Positions 24,113-35,788 of a stretch of 64,000 nt of DNA are shown piece after piece. The position numbers and the translations under genes are program-made. A model generated the notes under the pieces. That model was not told the origin of the DNA, did not search any database, and saw only the letters and a program-made list of their open reading frames with translations. The DNA lies in contig ML133421.1 of the NCBI GenBank assembly GCA_003864495.1, positions 2,170,001 through 2,234,000 of the forward strand, given 5' to 3'. Origin of the DNA: Nemopilema nomurai. Taxonomy: Eukaryota > Cnidaria > Scyphozoa > Rhizostomeae > Rhizostomatidae. Within the stretch, counting starts at the first letter, position 1; each line of letters starts with the position of its first letter.

Positions 24113-25299
24113 CCCCGTGGGCATCGTCTACACTTGGCATTTCGCGTTGCAGTGCAGGTTCTTTTCGTCCTTGAAGCAGGGTGACACTGTTTACACGGCT
24201 GACAAGGTGGCGACGGTCTGTATAGATAAGAGAACTTGGTAGTCTGCGAGAAGTATCCCTCTTGGCAAGGGGAGCAGGCAGGCACCCTTCTGTTTCCGAA
24301 TTCATCAAACCCACAGTTCTTCGTGAGTCCCATGCCTTTCCCGCACATGTCGGTACAGAGCGTGCAGTCCTTTTTCGCTTTTGAATAGTAGTAGAAGAAA
24401 GAACAGTACCTCTTTGCCAGCACAAGATCTCTTGATATCTGCAAGAAAATAGAGCTGACATTAATGGCAGTTGCGAATTTGAGGGATCTCTACCATGCAC
24501 ATCATCCATAAAGATTCAATTTGCTTCCCCAACATTTTGACACTGCAGTCCAGGTGAAGCAACCACTACACGCTTTTTTATAAGGAACCCACTCTATAAG
24601 GAACCTACATGTAGAAGGTCGAAATATATAAAGAACTTATACTACTAAAAATGAAATCCCTAAGGAACTTTTCGTTTAAAATTTTTTTATAACTGCAAGC
24701 ATCAAGAGCTAAAAAGCCGTTTCCATTCATTTGCAGCCAATACTCGCTTAGATTGTTTGCTATTCGTGTGTCAAGTGCTTTATCGAGTAGTTTCCGCATA
24801 GTCTATCTTGTACCTCTCTCTATTAAGTGTTAAGGCTTATTGATGGGCAGTTAAAATTAAGGAACTTTTGGTACTAAAACCTGATGATTTGAGGTCTACG
24901 AATAAGGAACTTTTGGAACTAGGCCTTGTGGTAGGTTCCTTATAAAAAAAGCGTGTAGTCTCGTTCTCGGGTCAAGCAATTATTCGTGCACGCCCATTTC
25001 TCCTCGTCGCCATGCAGCCGCCTCGTCTGGGGATTGCCTCGCTTTGGAGGCCAATGTAAGCCTGATATTTTGCCGACGGGTATAAGATAGATTTTTCGGG
25101 AAGTGGCAGGCTTCCAGCAAATCATAAATCGGGACTTACAAATGGTACTCTGTGTTCACGAGATATAAACATAAAATGCAACAAACTAATCTGCAAAATC
25201 GTAATGACACAAATGACAACGGAGGTTGAAAAGAGATTCACTCACCAGAACTAGCAAAACAGCGGCTGATAACGCCAAGAAGGCAGTGCTTAATCTCAT
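24113..25299 (-). CDS. Second TNF-receptor-like gene, 5' two exons (partial)
   Basis: Exon 1 (25246-25299) encodes a signal peptide, MRLSTAFLALSAAVLLVL. It joins in phase 0 to exon 2 (24113-24438), 108 residues of cysteine-rich repeats: KRYCSFFYYYSKAKKDC, CTDMCGKGMGLTKNCG, ACSPCQEGYFS, CQPCKQCHP, RTCTATRNAKCRRCPRG. Exon order, intron phases (0, then two bases left on a Gly codon) and cysteine spacing match the receptor at 12.7-16.8 kb, so the two are paralogues. No stalk or transmembrane exon was found downstream. If the second intron were retained, translation would stop 10 residues later and give a short secreted decoy-like protein. The cysteine-rich exon at 23463-23699 is the only candidate continuation and is out of phase. 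Type: secreted or truncated TNFR, or incompletely resolved. Confidence 0.7.
24569..24955. mobile_element. Tc1/mariner-like MITE in the second TNFR locus
   Basis: The ends, CACGCTTTTTTATAAGGAAC and its complement (one T longer), are 20 or more bp and nearly perfect. They are flanked by TA at 24567-24568 and 24956-24957, the target of Tc1/mariner elements. The word TAAGGAAC recurs inside in both directions. It has no ORF of note. It lies in the intron between the signal-peptide and cysteine-rich exons of the second receptor. Confidence 0.8.
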
Positions 25300-26317
25300 C
25301 TTTAAAGGTCTGGGACTGCATCATGCTGTCTGGGCAGGCGAATCCCTTTTAAACAGAAGCAAGGCTGCAGAGGCTTCAGAACTTTCGAATTGGAGTTTCA
25401 TTTTCGATTGGAGTTTCTGAAGCTGGTTTCGTTAGCTTAAAAAAAACCTCAAGGTAAAAAGTGAGTGATCATGAAACAGTTTCTTGGTTGATGCCATGGC
25501 TCCATCAGGTTCCATTAGCATCGTTTCTTCCCAGCGATGCCATCACCTAAGATTTGATCCAGGAAAAACCAAAAAAGCACAGCCACAGGACAGCTTCCTA
25601 AAACGTCATTACGCAGGAATGAGCTAAGGACAGTGGACTTTCAGTTTCGCCAACTGAATGTAAACAACAACGTACCTGACGTCATCAAAAACAGGTCATG
25701 CGCTGCCGTGTTTAAATCAATGAAACCGATGACACACGAAACTGATTTCAGCATGAAAAAAAGCGATGGAATACTTGGACATGTTACGGGGGTGATAGCT
25801 CATACAATTTAGACCACAATAAATTAAATCAAGGCAGAGCTTAAAACGACACTAGTTTTTGTTAATATTTCAGTTGTTGATACTTCTAAAATCCAGTCTT
25901 TTGAAATGTTCCCTTCCCGCAATTTACATTTAGGATTATTTGAAGCCCTTTCACGGCCAGTCAGTACTCACTGACAAAATTTAAGGAAGCCCATGGCATG
26001 CCCTTGTGACTCGAATTTTGAAAGCTGTAATAATTTGGTTAAGGAGGGATGTGTGTCATAATAATTTAATTGAGGTGAGGGGGATGTCATATCCACTATC
26101 TCCTACAGAATTTCCCTTGCACACTCACTAACCGGAAGAGGTTGTTTGGTTACCGAGAACGTGATCGAGAGAATTAACCATTTTCTATGTTCCCCTCATC
26201 CTCAGATAAACTTTTTACTGTTGATTGGCAGCTATTTCAAGGATCATCTTGTTCATTCACTTTCGAAGAGATAACATTGGGTGTGTCGAGGGGGGTTAAA
26301 ATTTGCGCCAGTGCAGC
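25300..26317. other. Upstream flank of the second TNFR-like gene
   Basis: No gene recognised. The first few hundred bases above 25,299 are the likely promoter and 5' UTR of the minus-strand receptor. No specific element could be defined. Confidence 0.35.
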
Positions 26318-26320
26318 TTA

Positions 26321-26739
26321 AGCCTGGTTTCCATATAGTCGCTGAAGTCGCTGGAGTCGCCAGGATCGCTCAAAAACGGGTTCAGCGACCCCAGCGACTT
26401 TATGGAAACAAGCTAATTCATTTTGCTGGCGACCCTCAACAACCCTGGCGACCCAGTCGCTGGGATCGCTGAAGTTCTATCTCAGCGACCCACGGTTGAG
26501 TGCACCCAAAGAAATCTTTTAATGGAAACATGACAGCGACCGTCAGCGACTGTTAGAAAGCACAGCGCATGCTCTCGCGCAATTCTAATTGCTAGGCCCA
26601 GATTTCTGGACCGCGTTGATCTGGAATCGAGCGACTCTCAGCGACCAAATGGGAACAGACTGTTGCTGGAGTCGCTGGGGTCGCTGAACTCATTTTTGAG
26701 CGATCCTGGCGACTCTAGCGACTATATGGAAACCAGGCT
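26321..26739. mobile_element. PIF/Harbinger-like MITE (TTA target duplication)
   Basis: The ends carry a perfect inverted repeat of at least 22 bp starting AGCCTGGTTTCCATATAGTC. TTA is duplicated at 26318-26320 and 26740-26742. The 419-bp body is built of many AGTCGCTGG/CCAGCGACT words in both orientations, giving a long imperfect hairpin. There is no transposase. It is similar in length and duplication type to the MITE at 444-859 but unrelated in sequence. Confidence 0.82.
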
Positions 26740-26742
26740 TTA

Positions 26743-29050
26743 CGCCTCCTCGCACTTCGGGGTTGCTGGCATCACCGCAGTGCCTCTTTTTCACATTAAC
26801 ACCGCTTGACGCAACCAATCAAGGTCAACTAACAGAGTGGGCACGTGACAGCCACCTGAAAGCCACAGCCTCCACAGTGTCCAAGCAAAGAAGGCGTAAA
26901 GCTCCTACTCATTGTGACGTAGTTTACTTGTTTAATACTCTGTGGCTCAAAAATAGAGAAGGACGAATTAAAATACACAGAAAAGCACGGAACATTGGAA
27001 CCACATTTTCGCGTGTTTAGAGCACTTTTTGCGTCCGACACTCTTCAGAATTTGATTGCAAATAACGGAAAACGAATATGAGAAAGTGAAAAGCCAGTTA
27101 CGGATCGAAAGAGCGCATTATTGGCTGTGTTGTGATCAACACATACTGACGACAATTTTCATTTTACTAAGCAAGCTAGGTCACCTTTTCGTCTAGTTCG
27201 CAGAGTTCGGGCCAAAAAGCGAATAACCAATATATATTCCCGGTGCTTGACAGCTTTAACTGAAACCAACTACGCAGCTATATGTTGAAAGAATGAAAGC
27301 CTCGAGTCACATGATACTAATTTTCATTACTTATTATGTGAACCAAAGGCCTACGTAACAGCAAGCACAACGCTGGCTATTGGAGCTATCCAGAAGCCAC
27401 GCAATATGATTGTATGAGTTCATTTGACTGATCGACAATTTGCAATTATAATGAAGGCCCAATTACTTTTTGCAACCAATCATACAGAAGCCCCCAATGG
27501 TTATGGGACAAAAGAGCTTGCCGTCTTCTATTAACGGAAGCATGGGATCATGAGCAAGTGTTTCTAGGGACAAGACACTGCTCCTTTTTCTTTGGCGTTG
27601 GCCTTTAAGGGGCTGTTCTGCACGTGAGGGGTAAGGCCGCCTGATGTTCAGTAGATCCTTTTCTGATGTTCGGTGCTTGCAGGAGGATTATAATGCATCG
27701 ACGATGGTATCGCAAAGGCACCACATTCTTGACAAAGATGACTTGCAAAAAGGGTTGCATTTATTGCTAACCGCCCTACTCTGCGCTCCTAAGGCAACCC
27801 AGAATGGTGTGAACGGGGTATTTTCCATCAATCACTGGGCAATTACTCTTTGACATTCTTTTCGGCACGATTGGGGTTAATGAAACACCATTCGGCGGTA
27901 AACACACTTAAAAGTGATTTGCTTGAAATAGGCCTTGCAGCGTGGCCACAAACAAGGCACCGCAGCTGATTGAATAGGGCGCCACGCAGCGGCCGCTTTG
28001 CTCGCTAAACTGAAAAGCAATAATGATAAGCCCCATTTTCAAGCCCCAATGATAAATATGGAGGCGGAAAGGGAGTGAGGAAGGTAGAGATCAAAATAAT
28101 CGCAGGTTGTCATCGATTCAAATCATATTTAAGGCGGCTTCGTTGATGCAAATTCTAGAAAGGAGCCGGCTCGAAGTTGCCTAGGTGTTATTTAACTTAA
28201 TTCGAAAGCTTAGCAAAAAGTATTGAAAGACGCGATGATAAACTGACTTGGGCCAACTTAGAAGCCTCAACCATTGGGAGGTTTAATGGAGAAGATTCTT
28301 CAAAACAGCCAATGCAACATGAGCTGTCGTTTCCTATCTACCATTTGATTCTAAATAACTTTATTCGCAGAAGGTGTACGAAGACAAACTGAATGAGTAA
28401 TCTTCAGCAGTATTACAAATATACAATATGATTACAAGTATATTGAGATAAACAATATTTACAGAAAGTGTTCTTTCACACTGCAAATGTAGCTGATGCA
28501 TCTGACAGGCCTTGCTTCCTAGGAAATGAGGTAGCATTGATTATACTTGGAAATATTAATGTGACAAGAGCATCACAGGAGGCTTCTGTAGATGGTATGT
28601 CATAATACTACTGTTTGAGAAACAACAAGTCATTTACGTCAACATAGTCTTTTACAGTTGATAAATTGTTTTAATGTCAACCTTTCACATATCAAGGCTC
28701 AAAGTCATGGCAGCAGGCTGAACTGACTTGGAGTAGATCATTTGTTTGTTTTTTCTCATAGATGAGATTTAATTTTTTCTTTTCCAACTTGTGCACTATT
28801 AAGCGAGTGGAACAGTAATAAAGGCAGAAGCAAAGAAAATTGTCCCATTTCTGAAACAGAGAGAAATGAGCAAATGGAATTTTCAGAATTTTTAATCAGA
28901 AAAAGGTCAAATAGCCAGTCAGATACATAACTCCTAGCAGAACCGGGAAGGAGCTGTTTTGTCAGTAAACCAAAAAGAGGCCTAGATGTACTGCGCCAGA
29001 AAGCACCAAAATTCAATGCAAAACTGTGAAGTAACAAATGGAGCTCAAGC
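26743..29050. other. Intergenic and 3' flank of EFCAB10
   Basis: No gene recognised. A minus-strand AATAAA at 28360-28365 could be the EFCAB10 polyadenylation signal, about 690 bp past its stop. The 101-aa minus ORF at 28756-29061 is out of frame with EFCAB10 and is probably UTR. Confidence 0.35.
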
Positions 29051-30573
29051 TTACGCCTCATTTACAAACACATCCAGAGGGATTTTGTCCACATCAGCAC
29101 CAGCTGGATTTCTGTTGAAACTTACAATTCCAAGACTTTCCATAGCTGTTAACAGAAGCAGAACAAATAATAAACACCTGAATCTGTTTGTTTGGCAGAT
29201 ATTTGATTGCATGAGCTAAACAAAGGTGTGAATAAAATTACAGGTGAAAGAACTAAAATGCATGTACTTTTATAACTTAGATTTTTATGCATCTTTATAT
29301 AATTGATCACATTAATCAAAACCATGATAAATTGGAAGTTTTTACTTTACTTTTAGGGGTATATATGCCCAACCAAATCTCTTTAATCTAAGTTGGGCTA
29401 CTAAGGTAATCAATTCTTGCCCACGGTTCAAAGACACAACATTCCATTCATTTACAAACAACAATCATAAAACACACACCAATATCTTTAAGACAGCAAA
29501 GAAAGTATGTATTTTGAGTTTAGAATTTTGTAAGAGACAGTTCACTATTTACTGAAACAAAACAAACCTGTCTTGTATTTTTCATATGAGATAGATCCTT
29601 GTGAAGAAGGATCTTGAATTCCAAAAAGTGACACAATGTTTGACTCATCAAATACATTTGGATAGTCCATTTTCGTTGTTTTGGAGTCCTGCAGTCTCTT
29701 CAGAAAGTCAATCATATACTGCTTTGGATCAACTGAGCAAAAAATGTTGAAAAGTTCACTGATGTATTTTCTTTAGTATCAACATCCAGATGTAGTTTAG
29801 AAGCTTACAACAAAGCCATAACAAGTTTATTTGAAAAACATATTTCATATAGATTGTATAAAGTCAATGAAAAGATGATAGATATATATATAGCCTTTGG
29901 GTGCTTTAGTTTTTGGTGTACAGACAACCGATATTTGGTCTAAAACATTTTTTAGATCTATTGAACTGAGATCAATTAAGAGAACCCAGCATTCTTGTAT
30001 TTGACAGAAAATGAAGAATAGGATACTCAAAGTAGCTTAAAAACTGGAAAAATTCAATGGAAAGGTCCAGTGCAATTGGCAGAGTAAATACCTCAGTGCA
30101 ACTGGTAATTCTCTGTTGGCCTTGTCATCAAAAGATATCACTTTAAATGTTTCCTATCCTTCAGCAACATGTTAGTCAATGGCCTATTTGTGTAAGTATG
30201 CTTTTAGTATCTTTGTTATACAATGGCTTTACAATTATGAACATCATAAGATGGTCAAGGTCTCTTGATCGACCAGACACCTTCCTAGGTGCTATAGATA
30301 TCTAATAGAAATCTTGCTAGGAAATAAGACCTGGGCATCGAACTAGGTTCATCCAAGAAAGCAATTTAAATACAGACAAATTTAAAACAACATACCAGGC
30401 CTATCGTACACTAGAGCAGACGTTAAGTTGTGTAAAAGCTCGGGTATTCGGTGTTGGTTGAGGTAATATTTTGCAGCGTCTTCCCTTCCCGCCATGTTGA
30501 TAACTGCTAGTTCGTCGTTGTTGTTGTGGATCTTCTTGATTCCGTTGTCTTGGTTACAGGGTAAATTGGACAT
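29051..30573 (-). CDS. EFCAB10: EF-hand calcium-binding domain-containing protein 10
   Basis: Three exons join in phase into 145 residues: 30396-30573, 29568-29732, 29051-29145. The N-terminal third has an RIIa-type docking motif, AAKYYLNQHRIPELLHNL followed by TSALVYDRP (about residues 33-59), typical of proteins that bind AKAP-like or radial-spoke partners. This continues as VDPKQYMIDFLKRLQ. The C-terminal half has a degenerate EF-hand-like segment (DESNIVSLFGIQDPS, then ISYEKYKTAMESLGIV). The order docking motif, short linker, EF-hand is that of vertebrate EFCAB10, which is about the same length and is expressed in ciliated tissues. Start choice: the ATG at 30573 opens the longest form; an internal ATG (MAGREDAAKYY) 26 codons later is closer to the vertebrate start and possible. 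Calcium binding looks doubtful because a full acidic loop is not visible. Confidence 0.88.
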
Positions 30574-33532
30574 AGTTCTAGCTTATGGACAACATAAATA
30601 GCGTTGAAAGCTATGAATTGAATAAAATCCTTTAAACAACCTTGTCGAAACCTCAATTTATCTTCGCTATTTTCACAATTCACCAAACAAAATTATGAAA
30701 ACTGCTGAAGCAAACGTCCATGCTCTTAATTTCTTTTCTTGTAGAATTAATCATCCGCGCATAACAAAGATTTATGTGTTATACTGTTCGCTTGAAGTGC
30801 ACATTGAAGTTTCTATTTCTCACCACGCAAAACTATGGTTGTGCTTAAAGTACATCACTCCATTGTGTTAAATGTGGCTGTCAAAAGTTTGGTTTGTTTT
30901 GATTCATTCGAGCCTGAAGTACCACTTTCAGAGAAGTTAATCTGGCAAAACATCGTGGACCCGGGTTGTGTGTTTAGAAAAGAGCCAAGAGTTTCTTGCA
31001 GATAAAAGGTTCAAGACTAGGATACCAGAATAAATAACTGGCCAAAATCTGACAGCCCACACACAGAGCTACAGTGTACATGTCAAAAGTTATAAACAGA
31101 TGACCAGTACCTGATAAATTGTTCCTAAAATTACAGAGAATGTCAAAGACAAAATGGTTTATTATTTAAGCGGCTTATTATATATCCCCTTAATGAGGTC
31201 GGAAAGATAACGCCAGAATATTCTGTTTTGACAGCAATGACCTGAAAAGATCACATGATACAAGAATAAAGGGCTTTATTTTTCTAAAGATCTGTAATTA
31301 TTTTGATTAAACTTCCCCTAAGTGCATGAGAGCAGCTCTATCCATGGAGCAAGAAATGCACATTTAAAAAAAAGCCAACTCATATATCAATCTAGGGTTG
31401 TCAAGCGAATTCAAAATGAGAGACTGGAATTCTTAACTAGAAAACTAAGATTTGCATTCTTAACCTGCAAAATATTTGTCGTTCTTTCACAACAATTTAG
31501 TAGTAGCATGGACCTAGTTGAGGGCTAAATTGGCGTAAAATGGGAATTGGGTGTAAGAAAGTAACTAAAGGGCCTAAGTTCACAAGAGCAAGAAAAGGTC
31601 TGCTCTAGAAATACCTATTTACCGGTTTTGCTAGCAAACATCACATTCATACATACAGCCCAACATACACTGCCCGTCAAAAATGACAGATTCTCCCGTC
31701 AAAAATGACAGACAGGCCCAATTGAGCCCCACAACATGCCTGACACTGAAATGTAGAATTTCGTGGCAAAAATAGGCGGTTATCTTCTTCATTAGTTCTC
31801 CATTAAACTTTAAAATTTTTGCTGTCGTTTATTGAGCAAAACCGACAACCAACACAATAAAACTTCCCCATTCTTTCACCTGCTAGTCTTTTAGAGCTTC
31901 TGCCCACTGGAAACCTTTCCTTCTGTTTTCTAAAGAAATCTGTATTCTAAACGGTATTTTACTAAGATGTCTGCGAATGCCATACTTGCATAAAATATGT
32001 TTTATACGTCTTTTGGACACTTAACTTCTAGTATAAAGTCAATCAGAGTTGTCTGCTATAACGTTTAATTTGTCAAGCCTGTGTCACTTTATCTTTCGAG
32101 TCACCATTATTTCGCTCCTAGCATCAAATTTTCTTGGCCAATCACCTCTCCTTGATTTGGGAACTTTTTATTCAGTTTCTCAGTTTTTTAAAGTTCTTGA
32201 AGCAGTAAAGTAATGGCATTGGATATTTTTTTTAATTTTCTCTTGTTGAAGGGTATTTTTACGTATGTTTTTAGCAACTGCTCGCTCTTCGTCATGTTAT
32301 CATGATCATTTGGGAATTTAAGAAACCTTGAATTTCTTAACTGTCCTGAAATTTAACTCGCACCTAAGTGTGTTTTTACGTTTGAACCTACGGTGTATTT
32401 TGGTGTTAACCTGTGGGTTTGCAAAATGTCGGCTTCCTTGGGGGCCTTATGTTTGACTTGGACAAAGATGAACGAAAGAAAGATGGAAATGGAGACAAAT
32501 TAAGGATAAGATCATACCATAATGTAAAAATATAAAAATCAACTAACCCGGTTACATAATGAATATACTGAGGCGATGACTAAATCAGCGGCATTAATTA
32601 TGGGTTGGGGTTGGGAGAGGGCATCGATCTAACGCGCGTAATACAGGCCGTGGGGATGGCAAGATGGTAAGAGATCATCACAAATAGTGACAAATTTTAC
32701 TCCGTTGCCCCTTGTAGGCTATATGGAAAGGAGTTTACTGAATAAAATGTATGGCTTGCAAAATTAAACTATTCGGTTCAATTAAACATTTCTATTCACC
32801 AATGGATTGTATTGGAAGTATCTAATAAAATCATTGATCCAAAAATCGCTGTACAATTCTGCTAAAAGGCGTACGTGTCATAGCGTGGTATTAATAATTT
32901 GAAACGGGGTTACAATGAAACGAGAAACAGCACAGTGAAAACAAAATTCAAACGGAATTGCCCCATATTGTCTCGTCAAAAGGGACATCCATAACGTAAC
33001 GGTGCCATTCCTTGGCATAATGCTTTTACAAATATTTTCTTTGATCAATTGACTGGAAAATTTTCAGGTATTTCTCTCATTACGAGAGTGATGCTGACAT
33101 TGAAAGTGGAACCAACTAGGCAAGGGGGCAATTTGAGGGTAGAGAAAGAAATAGACACTTAAAGAATCTAAATGTAGCTAAAAGTAGAATTAGATTTGCC
33201 GTTATGAAGAAGTGTGAGATATGAACACATAGCAATAATAGTGTAATTTCAAATCAGCCATTTAACTATTATATTCAAACATTAATTTCTGCATCCTGCA
33301 ATAGTATTTGGCATTGTTCCAAATCATTCTTCGCAGAAGTATACTCTTTCTTAACCAGCGAACTGCTATGTTGAGCGGCTGAAAACTCCGTGGATCTACG
33401 AAGGTTGATAAAAATAACATTAACGGTTGATTAATATCAAGTAAATGAGTAAAACAAGCTATTTGCTACTTATCTGGTAATGTAAACGCCGCATCCACCG
33501 AGAAGCCGACTGATCTGTTAAGAAACGCATGG
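30574..33532. other. Intergenic, no gene recognised
   Basis: The segment next to 30,574 should contain the EFCAB10 promoter. The rest is AT-rich with short ORFs of no recognisable family (for example 68 aa on plus at 31322-31528). Confidence 0.4.
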
Positions 33533-35788
33533 GATGTGTCATAATGGGAATGCGATGGGAGGGGGGTGGGGTGTCATAATGGGAATGCGATGGGAAGGGA
33601 GTGGGGTGTCATAATGGGAATGCGATGGAAGGGAGTGGGGTGTCATAATGGGAATGCGATGGGAAGGGAGTGGGGTGTCATAATGGGAATGCGATGGAAG
33701 GGAGTGGGGTGTCATAATGGGAATGCGATGGAAGGGAGTGGGGTGTCATAATGGGAACGCGATGAAAGGGGATGGGGTGTCATAATGGGAATGCGATGGA
33801 AGGGAGTGGGGTGTCATAATGGGAATGCGATGAAGGGGTGGGGTGTCATAATGGGAATGCGATGGAAGGGAGTGGGGTGTCATAATGGGAATGCGATGGA
33901 AGGGAGTGGGGTGTCATAATGGGAATGCGATGGAAGGGAGTGGGGTGTCATAATGGGAATGCGATGGAAGGGAGTGGGGTGTCATAATGGGAATGCGATG
34001 GAAGGGATGGGGTGTCATAATGGGAATGCGATGGAAGGGAGTGGGGTGTCATAATGGGAATGCGATGGAAGGAGTGGGGTGTCATAATGGGAATGCGATG
34101 GAAGGGATGGGGTGTCATAAGGGAATGCGATGGAAGGGAGTGGGGTGTCATAATGGAATGCGATGGAAGGGAGTGGGGTGTCATAATGGGAATGCGATGG
34201 GAAGGGATGGGGTGTCATAATGGGAATGCGATGGAAGGGATGGGGTGTCATAATGGGAAGCGATGAAAGGGGATGGGGTGTCATAATGGGAATGCGATGA
34301 AGGGAGTGGGGTGTCATAATGGGAATGCGATGGAAGGGTGGGGTGTCATAATGGGAATGCGATGGAAGGGAGTGGGGTGTCATAATGGGAATGCGATGGA
34401 AGGGAGTGGGGTGTCATAATGGGAATGCGATGAAGGGGTGGGGTGTCATAATGGGAATGCGATGGAAGGGAGTGGGGTGTCATAATGGGAATGCGATGGA
34501 AGGGAGTGGGGTGTCATAATGGGAATGCGATGGAAGGGGTGGGGTGTCATAATGGGAATGCGATGGAAGGGAGTGGGGTGTCATAATGGGAATGCGATGA
34601 AGGGGATGGGGTGTCATAATGGGAATGCGATGGAAGGGAGTGGGGTGTCATAATGGGAATGCGATGGAAGGGGATGTGGTGTCATAATGGGAATGCGATG
34701 GGAAGGGGATGGGGTGTCATAGTGGGAATGCGATGGGAAGGGGATGGGGTGTCATAATGGGCATGCGATGGAAGGGATGGGGTGTCATAATGGAATGCGA
34801 TGGAAGGGAGTGGGGTGTCATAATGGGAATGCGATGAAGGGGATGGGGTGTCATAATGGGAATGCGATGGAAGGGAGTGGGGTGTCATAATGGGAATGCG
34901 ATGGAAGGGGATGGGGTGTCATAATGGGAATGCGATGGAAGGGAGTGGGGTGTCATAATGGGAACGCGATGAAAGGGAGTGGGGTGTCATAATGGGAATG
35001 CGATGGAAGGGAGTGGGGTGTCATAATGGGAATGCGATGGAAGGGGATGGGGTGTCATAATGGGAATGCGATGGAAGGGAGTGGGGTGTCATAATAGGAA
35101 TGCGATGGAAGGGAGTGGGGTGTCATAATGGGAATGCGATGGGAAGGGAGTGGGGTGTCATAATGGGAATGCGATGGAAGGGAGTGGGGTGTCATAATGG
35201 GAACGCGATGAAAGGGGATGGGGTGTCATAATGGGAATGCGATGAAAGGGAGTGGGGTGTCATAATGGGAATGCGATGGAAGGGGATGGGGTGTCATAGT
35301 GGGAATGCGATGGGAAGGGGATGGGGTGTCATAATGGGCATGCGATGGGAAGGGGATGGGGTGTCATAATAGGAATGCGATGGAAGGGAGTGGGGTGTCA
35401 TAATGGGAATGCGATGAAAGGGGATGGGGTGTCATAATGGGAATGCGATGGAAGGGAGTGGGGTGTCATAATAGGAATGCGATGGAAGGGAGTGGGGTGT
35501 CATAATGGGAATGCGATGGGAAGGGAGTGGGTGTCATAATGGGAATGCGATGGAAGGGAGTGGGGTGTCATAATGGGAATGCGATGGAAGGGAGTGGGGT
35601 GTCATAATGGGAATGCGATGGAAGGGAGTGGGGTGTCATAATGGGAATGCGATGGGAAGGGGTGGGGTGTCATAATGGGAATGCGATGGAAGGGAGTGGG
35701 GTGTCATAATGGGAATGCGATGGGAAGGGAGTGGGGTGTCATAATGGGAATGCGATGGGAAGGGGATGGGGTGTCATAATAGGCATGT
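33533..35788. repeat. Large minisatellite, about 34-bp unit, about 65 copies
   Basis: A continuous array of GTGTCATAATGGGAATGCGA followed by TGGAAGGGAGTGGG, with units of about 32-36 bp. Most variation is at the GATGGAAGGGAG / GATGGGAAGGGGAT position, with rarer changes such as GGGAACGCGATGAAAGGGG and ATAGTGGGAATG. Variant types recur in blocks (for instance around 34670-34770 and 35280-35370), suggesting segmental duplication inside the array. Long ORFs exist on both strands, but only because the unit lacks stops in some frames; unit-length changes shift the frame, so they are not genes. Each unit brings GGG, GGG and GGGG runs on the plus strand. Confidence 0.97.

Noticed and set aside
33566..34383. 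Long ORFs on both strands with MGMRWKGVGCHN or MTPHSLPSHSHYD repeats
   Set aside because: They are the minisatellite read in open frames; unit-length changes break the frame often and there is no non-repeat coding context.
33533..35788. CRISPR-like array of short repeats
   Set aside because: The copies are directly adjacent with no unique spacers, and the genome is eukaryotic.
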